From Chrysaora quinquecirrha (taxonomy: Eukaryota > Cnidaria > Scyphozoa > Semaeostomeae > Pelagiidae): a DNA stretch of 64,000 nt. A program made the position numbers and the translations under genes. The DNA lies in assembly GCA_014526335.1 (NCBI GenBank), contig JACTAT010000218.1, positions 62,001 to 126,000 of the forward strand, written 5' to 3'. This document shows, piece by piece, positions 21,574-33,500 of this stretch (positions within the stretch are counted from its first letter, which is position 1; every line of letters begins with the position of its first letter). Below the pieces are notes generated by a model. The model was not told the DNA's origin and did not search any database. It saw only the letters and a program-made list of their open reading frames with translations.

Positions 21574-22162
21574 GTTTTTATATATTTTCTTTTTATGGAA
21601 TATGGACATCAAAGAAGACCAAGTCCAGATTTTTGAATGCCAGAGTTGCTGGGCCTTGTTGCCCTATCAGGGATGTTGCCATAACTGCCCTAAAGAAGAT
21701 GACGAGGTGGCATGCAACCCAGAGGATGGAGAATGGTTGAAAGTTATGGACTTGATCCTTAGAGATGGGTCCTTTCAAATTCAGATAAATATTTCTTCTC
21801 CCTGAGTCTTCTCGCATCTCCTGCAAACAAAACGGTTTTTTTCAAAACCACCACTTACTACCAGCTGTTTATACTGCGTTGTTTTGTCAAACCGATTGCA
21901 AAGACTGTTAAATCGGAAACGAGGCTAGCGGTTTCACGCAAGGATTGTAAGAACTCTTGAGGTTGGAGAAACCATCGCGCTAGATTAAACCGTCGCACTA
22001 TAGCGCGACCTGATGACGTCACTGGAGTCTTGAGGCTGGAAAAACCAGCATAATATATTCATAAAAACCGTCACACTGTAGCGCGATCTGATGACGTCAC
22101 TGATGACGTCACTGCACTGAGGCCCGCATCACTGGGGTCTGGCCACTGCTTCGCAACCTACT
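21574..22162. repeat. Right terminal inverted repeat, 589 bp
   Basis: Inverted partner of 17595-18183. It ends GGCCACTGCTTCGCAACCTACT in the same terminal style as the right end of the larger Polinton (56918). TGACGTCA palindromes recur near 22012 and 22092-22112. Confidence 0.9.
21602..21805 (+). CDS. TIR-borne small zinc-ribbon protein, right copy
   Basis: 67 codons, the same protein as 18155-17952. A leader with a possible splice donor (GTGGTAAGT at about 21166) lies upstream, and a TTGTAG acceptor-like site (21569-21574) falls exactly at the TIR's inner edge, 28 bases before the start. One transcript could therefore begin in the internal leader and splice into the TIR ORF. Cysteine spacing suggests zinc binding; no family name can be given. 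Confidence 0.5.
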   Translation: MDIKEDQVQIFECQSCWALLPYQGCCHNCPKEDDEVACNPEDGEWLKVMDLILRDGSFQIQINISSP

Positions 22163-22168
22163 CAGGAG

Positions 22169-23165
22169 AACATACTAAAAACGACATAGGGAACAAAGGA
22201 ACAAAGGGAACAGGAATCTGAAGAGGGAACAAGGGAACAATTAGTTTCCTTTCAGTGATCACGAAACACTCTAAAAGACATTGTAAACAGTTGAGAGGTA
22301 AATTTATTTATAAACATGAAGAAGATTTTCAATATCATTTGATCGGCACTTTATTCTCCAAAATGCATATGTGACAGACAACAGAAAACGGACACCTACA
22401 CTCTTTATTTACATCAAAATTCACCTCTTTTTAGTTTCACTTGGATCGAGGATCAAAGGAGCTGCGCATGTGTTTGAAGGCTCTTGCTTGCTGTCTGTGA
22501 TGTCTTGCAATAGCGAGAAACTACAGATCAGTATCAGCCTAAACCAAGCCTGACTGCCCACACTGCCAGAACCATTGACCCAGCAACACAACATGTTTTC
22601 TGAAGGCCAGTTTTCCTCAATGCTGTACTGCCTGTTACTGTAGCCTTGTACAGGAAAGGAAAGGAGAGGCCAGACATGAAATGTAATTTTGATGCAAAAC
22701 TTACACCTGACAATAGTGTTATTTCAAATTTCAAGAGAAAGCTACAAATTTGTCATGGATTAAATGAAAGATCTGAAGAGTTTTAATTCAATACGTTTAC
22801 TTTAAAACTGCTGAATATAAAATCTGTTTCCCCCAAACTGAAAGGATGCTGCAAGAATATTCTTGATTGACACACAAGAGCAATGTAAAGATGTTTTCTC
22901 CAAGATGATAAAATCTTAGAGAGAACTTATTTGTAAGTTTTAATAGGTAGCTTTATTTTGATCATTGGAGTCAGCAAGACATCAATTGACCTCAAAACAG
23001 AAATTTTCAATGCTTTTGCACTCTGTTTTCAATAAGAAACTTAAATTTTTAGTAACAAAAGTTTATTAATTTTTTGAGGAATTTGGTACTGACAATTTCT
23101 TAGGAGTTTCTTTAGGTATCAAAATTGTATTAATGCCAAAAACAAAAATTGAGACATTGAAGCAA
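22169..23165. other. No gene recognised
   Basis: Flank between the small Polinton-derived element and the outer element's left TIR. It has GAACAAAGGGAACA-type short repeats near 22190-22235 and no supported gene. Confidence 0.35.
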
Positions 23166-23173
23166 TACAAATC

Positions 23174-23243
23174 TAGCCTGCGTGCAGCCTCAACTCATCT
23201 TACCGAAAGAGTAGAGTCTGCACAACAATGAACGAAAGCTTGT
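23174..23243. repeat. Left terminal inverted repeat of the outer element
   Basis: Begins TAGCCTGCGTGCAGCCTC; partner at 62954-63023. Similarity extends through AGAGTAGAGTCTGC and GAAAGCTTGT with about five mismatches in 70. Confidence 0.75.
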
Positions 23244-23429
23244 GCTGCTGAGTCAGCAAAACCATACCCTCGTTTTCAAGTCAACCATCTGCACGAGTGC
23301 CCAATGCGTTTTTAGCTGTCCGCTTGACACTCAGGAACTGTTGAGTTTTGAGCTTTTGCTTTTGTCAAAGAGTTCTTCCTCAGCTGAAACGTGGTCATAA
23401 AGTTTTCTCCGAGTTGTTTGCTTTGAGAA

Positions 23430-26400
23430 ATGTGTTCTGCTGCTATATCCAGAGATAAACGCTGGGATTACAATCTAGTGAAAGATGGTGGAAAAAGAGG
23501 ATTCAATGTGGAAGAGCTGCTGCTTGGATTAGGAGAAGCTGTTGTGAAGGCCTCAGCATCAAATTCTGACTATATATGTCAGGCATGCCTTTGTCTCTTG
23601 AAGAGAATAGATAGGGCTCGAAAGAAAGCAAAGGAGCTTGAAGAAGAAGCCATCGGCAAATATAAAACTGGTTCCTTGAAGTAAGATCCTGCCATGAAGG
23701 CAACCTCATCAAAACTAGCTCTTTTTGCTGGGAATGAGGAGGCAGGGCCTGGCTGTAGTCTTGGAGACTCAAACATGGCCGACCTACAAACACCCACAAA
23801 GACTATTTGTCTGGTTTAGGGAAGTTCACAGTTAAAACCTTCAGTATTACTGCTTTCAAGTACTCCAAAGTTTGGGGATGCCCCTGTATCTTTGCCTCCA
23901 CCACCATTACCCATTATTACAGAAGCCAACCGGAGTACAAAGGCCTTTGTGAAAATGGTTTGGTCATCCCAGACAAAGAAGAAAATGCTTCCAGTTGAAC
24001 TGAACTCTGTTGGCTCCATGCTTTTCTGAGGGACATACAAGCAGATTGTTGCAGCCGTGTGGAGACATGCGAAGTTAAGAGCAAACCTTGTTGAACTCTT
24101 TATGAAGGAGATTGACAAGGAATGTAATCGTCTTCGTGTCACAAAAAAGGAAGACAAGCCTTCTAACTCCAAATGTGCCAAAAAGATTGCTAGCAAGAGT
24201 CCAGCAAAGGTAACGCCAGCTAATTCTACGAAGGTATCTCCAAGTTGTTTACGTCTAATGAAAAAGGAAGATATCTTAAAGTTCAAGCTGGAGAACCTAG
24301 ACACAGAACTCAAAGAGCGGGTGCCATTGATGAGATCGGCCCTTATGGCTATGAGCTGGCGCAGAAGTAAGCTGAAGGATGATGACGTGTATCATGCCCC
24401 ATCTGTTTGCATGGCAGCAGCTGTTTGTCTGAAGAACAGGTCAACGAGAATGACTATTATGCAGCTAATCATTTCTCTTATGCTGCAACACTCTGGATTT
24501 ATGGTAAGTAAGAGAAGAATGTATTACTGATGACAAATTCGTCCAATTAAAGGTTTTGTGCAAATTTTCACTGATTAATTTTGGTCTTTTCAAACAGGCT
24601 ACACAGCTGAAAATGAGTTCTCTGCGATTGGTTGTCTCTCATACCTTTTTGTATAAGAAACTGGATGAGTTTGGGCATGATCATCTTGAGCACAGCTTCG
24701 ACAGTATCAAGAAGAAAGGTAAAGCATTGTCTCCAGCAGCAGATACTTGTCCCTTGAATTCAAATGGCAGAAAATTGATAATCGGCAATTTCAATTATAT
24801 GTCCAAACCCCATGAAATGACAGATGATCGCCAGAACAAGGTTGTCAACTGGGTGGGCTTGATGATAACTAAAACCGAATATCAGGGGCATACCTGGATT
24901 CTACCAAGCCTCTCTTAGAAAAGCTATTGGAATTGGAGAATGGTCTTTGTCTTCCTAACAACATTGAACACTATATTGCTCTTTGTGGAAGAATTGCAGT
25001 GAAGTACATCAAATGCCCGCAAAACTTTGAAGACTGCACTTCCAAACACACCAAGCATCAGTATTCCAGTCTGACATGTCAACAGACAAAGACTGTAAGA
25101 AATTAAGCATACCTCTCGTTGTATCATTCTCTTTACTTTGAAATTTCTTATATTGGATGCTACTGCTTGTTTTGCAGAGATATATTTGAAATCACTTTCT
25201 CTTGAAATGGCCTTCTAAAACAGAACCCAAAAAGCTTGAAGCACAGTTATACCATGCTCTTTTAGATGCTCATATCTGTTTAGTTTTTTTGGAATACGTT
25301 TTTATAATTTTTTTCTGAACTATGCATAATTATACATTCAATTTTCTTGATGTTCAATAAGGTTTCAAACACTAATATTGAATCAAATATCTCTGTTTTC
25401 ATTTAATTTGTAATAGTGTATTCACCCTTTATCAACTGTTTGTTTTGCATTCAGATGTTTGTGGAAATGATATATGAGGATGAGAATCAGGCCAGTGAGA
25501 TGCAGAATGTAATGACACATCTGCATAGCTATGTTCCATCTGCTGGTGAATCAGGCAGTCTAGTCTTTGGATAGCAAGGTGTAGTTGGAGATTAGTTAAC
25601 AGTTGAGCGAGGAGTTAATTGCTTGCTCCAGTTGGAAAATGGATTCACTCCAAAAGAACGACTGGAAGGTATACATCTAGAAGTAGCAGATTTCCATGCT
25701 GGTATGAAGTTTTTGCAGGTATGTTTCACATTTAACAGTTTTTCTAGTTCCAAATTTCCAGCATCTGAAAATGGCAAGACCATGTTCCTCTATTGCAATA
25801 CTTGACCTTAAAAGTTAGCAGTATCAATTGATCTTCAGCACTCATTTTTCTATTTGAATGGTACTTCTCCCTCTTATTGGTATATTTCAAAATACAGCAC
25901 CTTCATTTAGCAAGTTATCAGTTGCTGGAAGTTTGAATAAAGATTTTTACAAATCATGAAAGCTGTCTTGTTGAATTTATGTTGAATCTCGAGGTTGTCT
26001 ATGACAACTTCTACAATCCAAAGGCTATAACAGACAAGTGTACTTTGTTCTCTGACAAAGTGCTGATAAACAGGAGAAATGTTAATACAAATGTCAGCAG
26101 AAATGTCGATGGCTGTAAAAAGTTTCTGATGCTTGAAGCGCATGCCAGGATTGTAGCAGGTTTCTGCAAGGTTCTTGGACTCAGCAGCCCTGACCAGATG
26201 TTCGTGAGTAAAGACTTTGAGGCTGTAACATGTGCTGGCAAGGAAGATCAACAGAGGTTTCTTGACACAATTTCCCCTGAAGTTGTAGACAACTTTATCT
26301 TAGATCAGAGGCAATGGAAAACATGGTTAAAAGCAAGTCTTATGAAGACTGGTGTCTTTCCAGCAACAGGAGAAATGAAGAAGGTCACTTCCTATTTAGA

Positions 26401-27172
26401 TCTGAGGGATGTCATAGGAAATTCAAATTTGATGGGAAGAGAAGAGTAGAGCATGAGAAGAGTCACAGGCTGCATAAGGAAATTGATATCATTCCTCCAA
26501 GCACAGTTACAGATGACATGTTCAGTTATCAGTGCTCACTTTTGAACATAGGAATGGTCATCCTCAATTTTTTTTGACGCAGTCTCAGAGGGAGATGGAC
26601 AGCAAGTTGTAAGATGCTGGAAGTTTATGCTTCCTTTCCTCAAACACGATGGTGCTCGTAGTAGAAAATATGCGTTTGAAGCACTTTTCATTTTCTGCCA
26701 AATTTATGCCATCTTGTCTCCCAGAGAGGCCCACAGGTTAATCTGGAATCGTTTCCAGAAAAACAAAACAGGACATGGTGGCAGTATTCCATTGGATCTT
26801 GCTCTAGAGCATTAGAACAATTTGCCAAAAACAATTGTCAAACACCTTGGTCCAAATGCAACAAATCCTAAGGTCCTTGAGCGCTACTGTAAAGCTCTTA
26901 CTGTTAACAAGACACTTCTTCAGAACTTTGAAAGCAGTTGCAGCGTAATAACATGATCTGGCTAGCATGTTGAGGCTAATGTTTCAAATGATTTGCTGAA
27001 GATAGTTAAGGAGCTCATGAAGAATGAAGCTTTTGTATTGAAGCCACGTAGGAGCTACCAGTCATTTGCTGGCATGGACGCAACATTGCTTAAGAACTTC
27101 AGTGAGCATGACATGTACCAGTGGATTTATGAGCACAAGAAATACATCAGACTCCATAAATCTAGACGTTAA
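23430..27172 (+). pseudogene. DUF6589-like putative transposase gene, spliced and damaged
   Basis: Pieces follow in order. 23430-23684 has a Cys-x2-Cys head (YICQACLCLLKRI). 24057-24502 includes VCMAAAVCLKNRSTRM. After a GTAAGT...CAG intron, 24598-24918 includes NYMSKPHEMTDDRQNKVVNWV. The region 25455-25714 has HSYVPSAG and LEGIHLEVADFHAGMKFLQ. 25899-26449 has LEAHARIVAGFCKVLGLSS. A broken C2H2 piece follows (CHRKFKFDGKRRVEHEKSH, about 26390). 26580-26960 has GDGQQVVRCWKFMLPFLKH and SPREAHRLIWNRF. The C-terminus runs to about 27172. This order matches a large cnidarian family that I associate with DUF6589. Several stops (after 23684, 24918, 25574, 26449, 26815) cannot all be introns, so the gene is probably dead. 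It sits 190 bases inside the outer TIR. Confidence 0.6.
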
Positions 27173-27565
27173 CTTTTAGTAAGTTTGAAAAATATTACCT
27201 TTACATAAGTCTTGTTAATTAATGGAAAAAAAGTGTGACAGTGCAGTTAGGAAAAACATGGTTCTGCGTTTTCAAATTTGTTTTTAGATGAATAGACAAA
27301 CTGACACATTTCCTGAAAGATTTAACATTTCTGAACTCGTTTTTTTTTAAATGAATAGGAAAAATGGATAAGGCCTTCAACTTGATTTTTGGGTTCACAA
27401 TTAAACCAAATTGGAAACATTGAATGCATGTTTGCCAGAAGGAAATTGTCACAATGCTAATGTACCATGTATATAACATTGTCTTTAATATTTATCTGCA
27501 TTGTTTGTGAAGCAAAATAAGTTCTCAACGAAAATGCTCATACTTTTTATGCATACCAATAAGTT
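27173..27565. other. No gene; 3' flank of the DUF6589-like gene
   Basis: AT-rich DNA between the end of the DUF6589-like gene and the Polinton target duplication. Nothing else was seen. Confidence 0.4.
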
Positions 27566-27817
27566 TTGGTCAGTAGGTAGCAAAGCAAGGCCATAGGCGC
27601 AGACAGATTCCAAAACCCCTAAGTGAAACAAAGATCTTGCTTTGCCAATGATTCTGAAAAAATCCTCGCTGTAATTTTCCGCACTAATCGGGTTATCGAG
27701 TAGATGTTGTCCTATGGCAGAATCATGTTTAAGACTAGGTTGTTGTTTAGACCCACGGGGTGGTTGCTCTCTTTGCCGAAAATTATGCAGAGGAATGTTA
27801 GTAGGGACATGCTGCAT

Positions 27818-28204
27818 GATTTTTTCAGAATCATTGGCAAAACAAGATCTTTGTTTCACTTAGGGGTTTTGGAATCTGTCTACATCAAAACCAAAAGGCC
27901 GGTTCTGTGTAGACAGAAAGAGTTCGTTTTCTCACTTGGACTCTTCAAATAATTGATTGGTCCTCCCGCTGTATCCGACCAGCTGATTGGTGTTTAAAAC
28001 ACAATGCCAATTCAGCTTTTTGTTCTTTCTGATTGGTGCATTTCGAGCCGCATCTGGGTATAAATTCCGCCTTAGTCTATTGTTTCGGTCTGTTTCTGAC
28101 TTTCATACTCTGAGGAGTGTCAGACGAAAAAAGCTTTTCATTATGCCCGAAAATGATTCCGCTATTCATCGCAATTTTGAAGTTTTGTACAACTCAAAGA
28201 CTAT
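27818..28204 (+). repeat. Penelope pseudo-LTR, left copy
   Basis: 387 bases nearly identical to 29930-30316. It contains the last codons of the GIY-YIG region, AATTGATTGGTCCTCCC (a CCAAT-like box inverted), a TATAAATT box near 28059, and a hammerhead-like core at 28104-28145. Confidence 0.85.
28104..28145 (+). ncRNA. Hammerhead ribozyme candidate, left pseudo-LTR
   Basis: CATACT, core CTGAGGA, short stem II, GAA, short stem III AAAAGCTTTT, cleavage-position C (28139), then ATTATG, which pairs with CATACT apart from one mismatch. It is equivalent in every position to the right copy. The published hammerheads of Penelope elements also have a very short stem III and act as dimers. Confidence 0.5.
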
Positions 28205-28395
28205 TCACTTACTTGCGGACACGGTACACAAGACTTGAGATTGAAGATCTCAACAACACGGTATAACTTAGAGGAAAGGTAAGATCGTTAAGATTTTCTA
28301 TTTTATTTTATGAATTATGTTTAGCTAATCGGGTTGTTCCTAAATTTATCACTGCTCGCATTTCTAGGTCTGGTGCTCGGCATAGCCCTACCATT

Positions 28396-30064
28396 GTGAG
28401 TGCTTTTCTTAAGGACGAAATTCAGATGGCAAAAACTAGCCTTTTACAACTTACAAAATCATATCAACGCCAATGGTCAAAAATTCGCACTTTTCTCTCA
28501 TTTTTCGACATGGTTCGGTTCAGCCGCTACATTTCCGAAATTGACCAGCGGACAGAAAAAGCTACAAAAAACAAACACCATGGGAACCTCGCTTTGCTTG
28601 TTAAGCAACGTTTCGGCGGTTTGTTGAGTGACTCTAAAAAGCATATTTTAAATATTTCGGATTACTCTCTCTCTGAAGCTGAAGAATCTGTATTAGGACA
28701 CGGTTTAGAATTTTGTATTCCACCTCAAAATAAAAACAGAGAGGAGCTTTTTGCTGAGTTCGAAATTCTTCACACTCAACTAACCAGGCTAAAGCCAGAT
28801 TCGAAAGAACAGCTTAGCTCACTAAAAGCCCGTTTAAGCAATGTAGCTCATGCTTATTGTGGCACACCTATCGACCTCACGGATTTTTATATGCATAGGG
28901 AACATTTTCAAGCGATCAAATCCCTCTAAAACAACAAACAGATTCTTATCGCAAAGCCTGATAAAGGATCTGGGGTCGTTATTTTGAACCAAAAAGATTA
29001 TATTTCGAAAATGGGCAACATGCTCAATGATGAAAATAAATTTGAAAAATTAGGCAACGTCGAACAGCACGACAAAACGGCTAAAATAGAGCAGGAACTT
29101 CAAAAACGGTTGCTTGAATTGGTCAAGAAAAAACTATTGACTCAAGAAATTTACGATAGGATCTGACCAGTGGGTTCGCAGCATCCACGGATGTATGGTC
29201 TACCTAAAACTCACAAACCCAACTTCCCTCTTAGGCCTATTCTATCTATGGTTGGTTCAGCTCAACATGAGCTTGCTAAATGGCTTTCGGAAATTTAAGC
29301 ACATGTTTTGGAACTTTATTCTAAAAATTGTATTTTGGATTCTTTTTCTTTTGCTAACGTTATTCAAAACCTTCAGTTAGACCTGACAAAATCGTTTATG
29401 TGTTCCTTCGACATCAGCAGCCTTTTCACTAACGTACCTTTGGATGAGACAATCGGGATTTGCGCTAGAGCTCTATACCGGGGTGAACTTGTCAGTCCGC
29501 CGTTCCCTGAGGAGGTATTTTTAGAATTGATGGAGTCTGCTACCAGGTCGGTAGAGTTCAGCTTCAACAATGAGATGTACCGACAAAGGGATGGAGTCGC
29601 CATGGGGAGCCCATTGGGACCAGCGCTAGCAAACATCTTTGTTGGTTTCTACGAAGGTCAACTTTTTGGCTCCACATCAAAACCTCCAACAAAAAAGTTT
29701 GGTCATTTATGAATTCTCGTTCCGGTGTGATGCCAGGTACGTAGGTCGTACTTCCCAGAGATTAGGTGATAAGATAAAGCAGCATGTCCCTACTAACATT
29801 CGTCTGCATAATTTTCGGCAAAGAGAGCAACCACCCCGTGGGTCTAAACAACAACCTAGTCTTAAACATGATTCTGCCATAGGACAACATCTACTCGATA
29901 ACCCGATTTGTGCGGAAAATTACAGCGAGGATTTTTTCAGAATCATTGGCAAAGCAAGATCTTTGTTTCACTTAGGGGTTTTGGAATCTGTCTACATCAA
30001 AACCAAAAGGCCAGTTCTGTGTAGACAGAAAGAGTTCGTTTTCTCACTTGGACTCTTCAAATAA
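28396..30064 (+). pseudogene. Penelope reverse transcriptase with GIY-YIG-like end, internally deleted
   Basis: One frame runs from 28396 to about 29712 with three in-frame stops (28927 TAA, 29164 TGA, 29296 TAA). It covers the N-terminal helical region and the RT fingers (MYGLPKTHKP, FPLRPILS), then motif A (CSFDISSLFTNVPLDETI) and motif B (GVAMGSPLGPALANIFVGF). It then jumps, in another frame, to the GIY-YIG-like end (YEFSF...ARYVGRTSQRL, then QHVP) that stops at 30064. The RT motif carrying the catalytic Asp pair (YVDD type) and everything after it up to the GIY-YIG domain is missing, so the gene has an internal deletion near 29680. The element cannot be autonomous. Confidence 0.8.
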
Positions 30065-30316
30065 TTCATTGGTCCTCCCAATGTATCCGACCAGCTGATT
30101 GGTGTTTAAAACACAATGCCAATTCAGCTTTTCTTTCTTTCTGATTGGTGCATTTCGAGCGGCATCTGGGTATAAATTCCGCCTTAGTCTATTGTTTCGG
30201 TCTGTTTCTGACGTTCATACTCTGAGGAGTGTCAGACGAAAAAAGCTTTTAAGTATGCCCGAAAATGATTCCGCTATTCATCGCAATTTTGAAGTTTTGT
30301 ACAACTCAAAGACTAT
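29930..30316 (+). repeat. Penelope pseudo-LTR, right copy
   Basis: Partner of 27818-28204 at equal length. It includes the coding end and stop of the GIY-YIG frame (to 30064), a TATAAATT near 30171 and the hammerhead candidate at 30216-30257. Confidence 0.85.
30216..30257 (+). ncRNA. Hammerhead ribozyme candidate, right pseudo-LTR
   Basis: Order seen: CATACT (30216-30221), CTGAGGA (30222-30228, fits the CUGANGA core), GTGTCAGAC as a short stem II, GAA (30238-30240), AAAAGCTTTT as stem III, cleavage-site A (30251), and AGTATG (30252-30257), a perfect complement of CATACT for stem I. All conserved core bases are present. Stem II can form only about two pairs, so activity may be weak or rely on dimers. 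Penelope-like elements are known to carry such motifs in their pseudo-LTRs. Confidence 0.6.
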
Positions 30317-30553
30317 CATCAGTTTCTTCAATTTCACTCAGTGCTATTCTTGAATTAAAGTGATACATTGTTTTAATCAGTTACTTACAAATATTATGAC
30401 TTTACAACTAAATTCAAAGCTCTACGTTCTTTTATACTCAAAACCGGTTAAATTGTTTTGTTATGGATTTCATCATGATGGTGTAATAATTCAATGTGAC
30501 GTTCAAATCATCTATTTAAATCGAAGCGAAATGAGTTCTGTTACAAATTAGTC

Positions 30554-33500
30554 ATGAAGAGGTCACACGAAGAAGAGAGCTCAGCTGCTAATAATAATAG
30601 TAAGCGAAGAAAAATCGCTTGCGATGTATGTGGGAAATTGTTTGACAGAATGTTAAATCTCACATCACATAGGCGAACAGCACATGATATACATCCGTCA
30701 ACAGCAGAACAAGATAAATTAGTCGGTGAAGGTAAGAACATGAACAAGATGGATAAGAAAGCATTTAGATTATATACCAAAGAAGAAGATATTAAAGACT
30801 GGGTAAGAATCACACAACATACCATTCGAGAAATTAAAGATGAATTACCAAACCACAAGCAGGGGATAAAGTCTTATCTCACTAACGATGCAGAATTTAA
30901 AAAGTATGGTGATAAGCCTATTGTTACAGAACCACCACCCACATTCAGATCCACCGTGCAGGCGTTGTTAAGATCAGAGTTTGACTATGTCGAAGATCAG
31001 GTAGTTGAAGCTATCAACGCACTAAGAGAAAAGGTTGATGAATTCTTGGGGAATGGTAGTGGTTGGATATTTGCAAAGTTTACCAAACTGCAAGTGAAGA
31101 TGTTTGATTATGAAACAAATTGTGGTGGAAAGTATTTACAACTACCTGCATACATCCAAAACAAGAAGGCTGTTATCAATGTACAGAACAGAGACGATAA
31201 GTGCTTCATCTGGGCAATTCTATCTGCTCTACATCCACCAGCAAAAGATCCTCCGAGAGTTTCAAAGTATTACCCATACTCGGATGAACTTAATTGTGAA
31301 GGATTGACATATCGAGTAAAAGCAACCGATAAAAAGGTGATTGATACATTTGAAATAAACAACAACTTTCAATCAACATCTATGTGGATGAAGATGGTAC
31401 GATTGTACCTGTAAGGAAAACTGAAGTTAAACATAAAAAACATGTACATTTGCTATTGGTATTCAATGAGGATGGTGAGAGTCATTATTGCTGGATAAAG
31501 GACTTTAGTCGTCTTTTAGCAAGTTGTGATGGTCATAAAAATAAACAAAAACGTTTTTACTGTCCTCTATGCTGTTCGGGGAGTACAACTAAGAAAGGTT
31601 GGAAAAGCATGAAAAGTTATGTCAGACCCTTCAAGCTATTGAATATCCTCAAGATACAGAATTAAAGTTTGAACATTTCAAACATCAAAGCTGGCTACCA
31701 TTTATCATCTATGCAGATATGGAATCCATTCTCGAAAGCTCAAACAGAAGAGCTGCTTATCAAGAACACAATCCGATCAGTTATTGTATTTCTGTTACAT
31801 GTATTGATGATAGATGGCAACAACCGTTGGAATGTTATACTGGTGAAGACTGCATGGAGGTGTTGATGAATAGGCTAGATGAATTGAATGAGGAAATCCG
31901 GACAGTGTTCAAATAAACCATGCGGATGATTATATTAACACCTGAAGAAAACGCAAGGCATGATATAGCTACACACTGCTATTGCTGCAAGCAGTTATTT
32001 GATGGTAGCGATATAAAGAAATTCAAAGATCATTGCCACATTACTGGGAAATACAGAGGTCCAGCTTGTAAGTATTGCAACTTTAATCATCTAAATATAA
32101 TAGCAAACGCTCACACGATTCTGATTGTCTTCCACAATCTGAAAGGGTATGACATGCACCATGTTCTGAAGAATTTGAGAGGCAGAAATACAAAGGTCAT
32201 TGCAAATTCGAAAGAAAAGATCATGACTGCAGAGATTGGTGCCCATACTGACGTGAATGAAAATGGTAAGGAAAGAAATATTCATGGAATCAAATACGTC
32301 AACTCCTTTGCATTTCTGAGTACAAGTTTGGCAACGCTAGCCAACAACCTACCAAAAGAACAATTTGTCTCTGTGAAAGGTTACCTACAAGATGAGATTA
32401 CTCAACAACAGTATCCTGATGTACCAAGAAATGAACAGCAAAGAGTTGCAGAATTGAAAAGAGAACGCCAAGGAATGTTGGAACCTGGTGTTATATGTAA
32501 AAACCCGCTAAAAGATGAACATGTTCTAGATTATAGAAATTGGAAAATACCATCAAAGAGAGATTTGACAGATGCTGAAGCTGAAGAAGTTAAGAAAGCA
32601 TTTGAGTTGCTGACAAGAAAAGGTGTTTATCCCTAGGATTGGGTGGATAGTGCAGAGAAAATGGAGGAAACATCTCTACCACCGAAAGAAGCATTTTACA
32701 CAATGATTGTTGGCATGCCAACAAATGATTGTTGGCATACAACAAACTCAATGATTCTAACATCACTGATGAAGATTATGAACATGCTCAGCAGGTTTTG
32801 CAATTCTTCAACTGTCAGACGTTTCAAGATTATCATGAACTGTACTTGAAAACCGATGTGTTGCTGTTGACTGATATATTTGAATTGTTCAGAGCACAAA
32901 GTCTGGAATTCTACGGACTCAATCCTGCACATTATCTAACTGCTCTTTCTCTGGCCTGGGATGCAATGCTGAAGATGACCGGTGTGAAGCTGGAATTGTT
33001 ATCCGAAGAAAAGAAGGACATTCTACTTATGATTGAAGATGGCATTCGTGGTGGTGTCTCGATAGCAGTGAAACAGCATGCCAAATCAACAGAAAACAAC
33101 ATGCTGATGTATCTGGATGCAAACAATCTCTATGGATGGGCAATGTTGCAAACAATGCCGTACGGTGGTTTCAAGCAATTTACACAAGAAGAAATCCGAA
33201 ATACAGACATCCACGCTTTGCTAGCAAGATCGAATAAAGATGTTGGTTATATTCTAAAAGTCGATTTGGAATATCCAGCCGAGTAACACGATCATCATGC
33301 AGATCTACCATTGGCGCCTCAAAGATTGCAAGTTCAAGAAGACATGCTATCAGAACATCAAGAGAACGCTCACAAAAACTTTTCAATGGAAAAAAGTTTA
33401 AGTCAACACCGAAGCTAGTACCAAATCTATTCAACAAAGAAGAATACCTCATGCATGAAAGAAATTTGAAACAGTGTTTGGAATTGGGTTTGAAGCTGAC

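Larger units (their letters stand above)
17595..22162. mobile_element. Complete 4.57-kb Polinton-derived element with long TIRs
   Basis: Starts AGTAGGTTGC (17595) and ends GCAACCTACT (22162), bounded by the direct duplication CAGGAG at 17589-17594 and 22163-22168. AG...CT termini, TIRs of hundreds of bases and a 6-bp target duplication are the published signature of Polinton/Maverick elements. None of the large Polinton genes is present. Instead it carries a satellite, a C2H2 gene, a leader region and one zinc-ribbon ORF in each TIR. The leader (about 20880-21430) is closely similar to 41400-42245 inside the 29-kb Polinton, and the termini share AGTAGGT(T/A)GCAAAGCA. I therefore call it an internally deleted relative of that Polinton. 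Confidence 0.75.
27601..30316 (+). mobile_element. Penelope-like retroelement with pseudo-LTRs
   Basis: Two 387-bp direct repeats (27818-28204 and 29930-30316), exactly 2112 bases apart, bracket a reverse transcriptase/GIY-YIG gene. Left of the first repeat is an inverted copy of part of the GIY-YIG region (27601-27817, matching about 29783-29992 reversed). Direct pseudo-LTRs with an inverted extension are characteristic of Penelope-like elements rather than true LTR elements. The 5' boundary touches the Polinton TIR, so the element inserted there with loss of Polinton sequence. Confidence 0.8.

Noticed and set aside
27818..30316. LTR retrotransposon with 387-bp LTRs
   Set aside because: The repeats contain coding sequence of the GIY-YIG end, lack TG...CA termini, have an inverted partial copy outside, and the RT motifs are Penelope-type.
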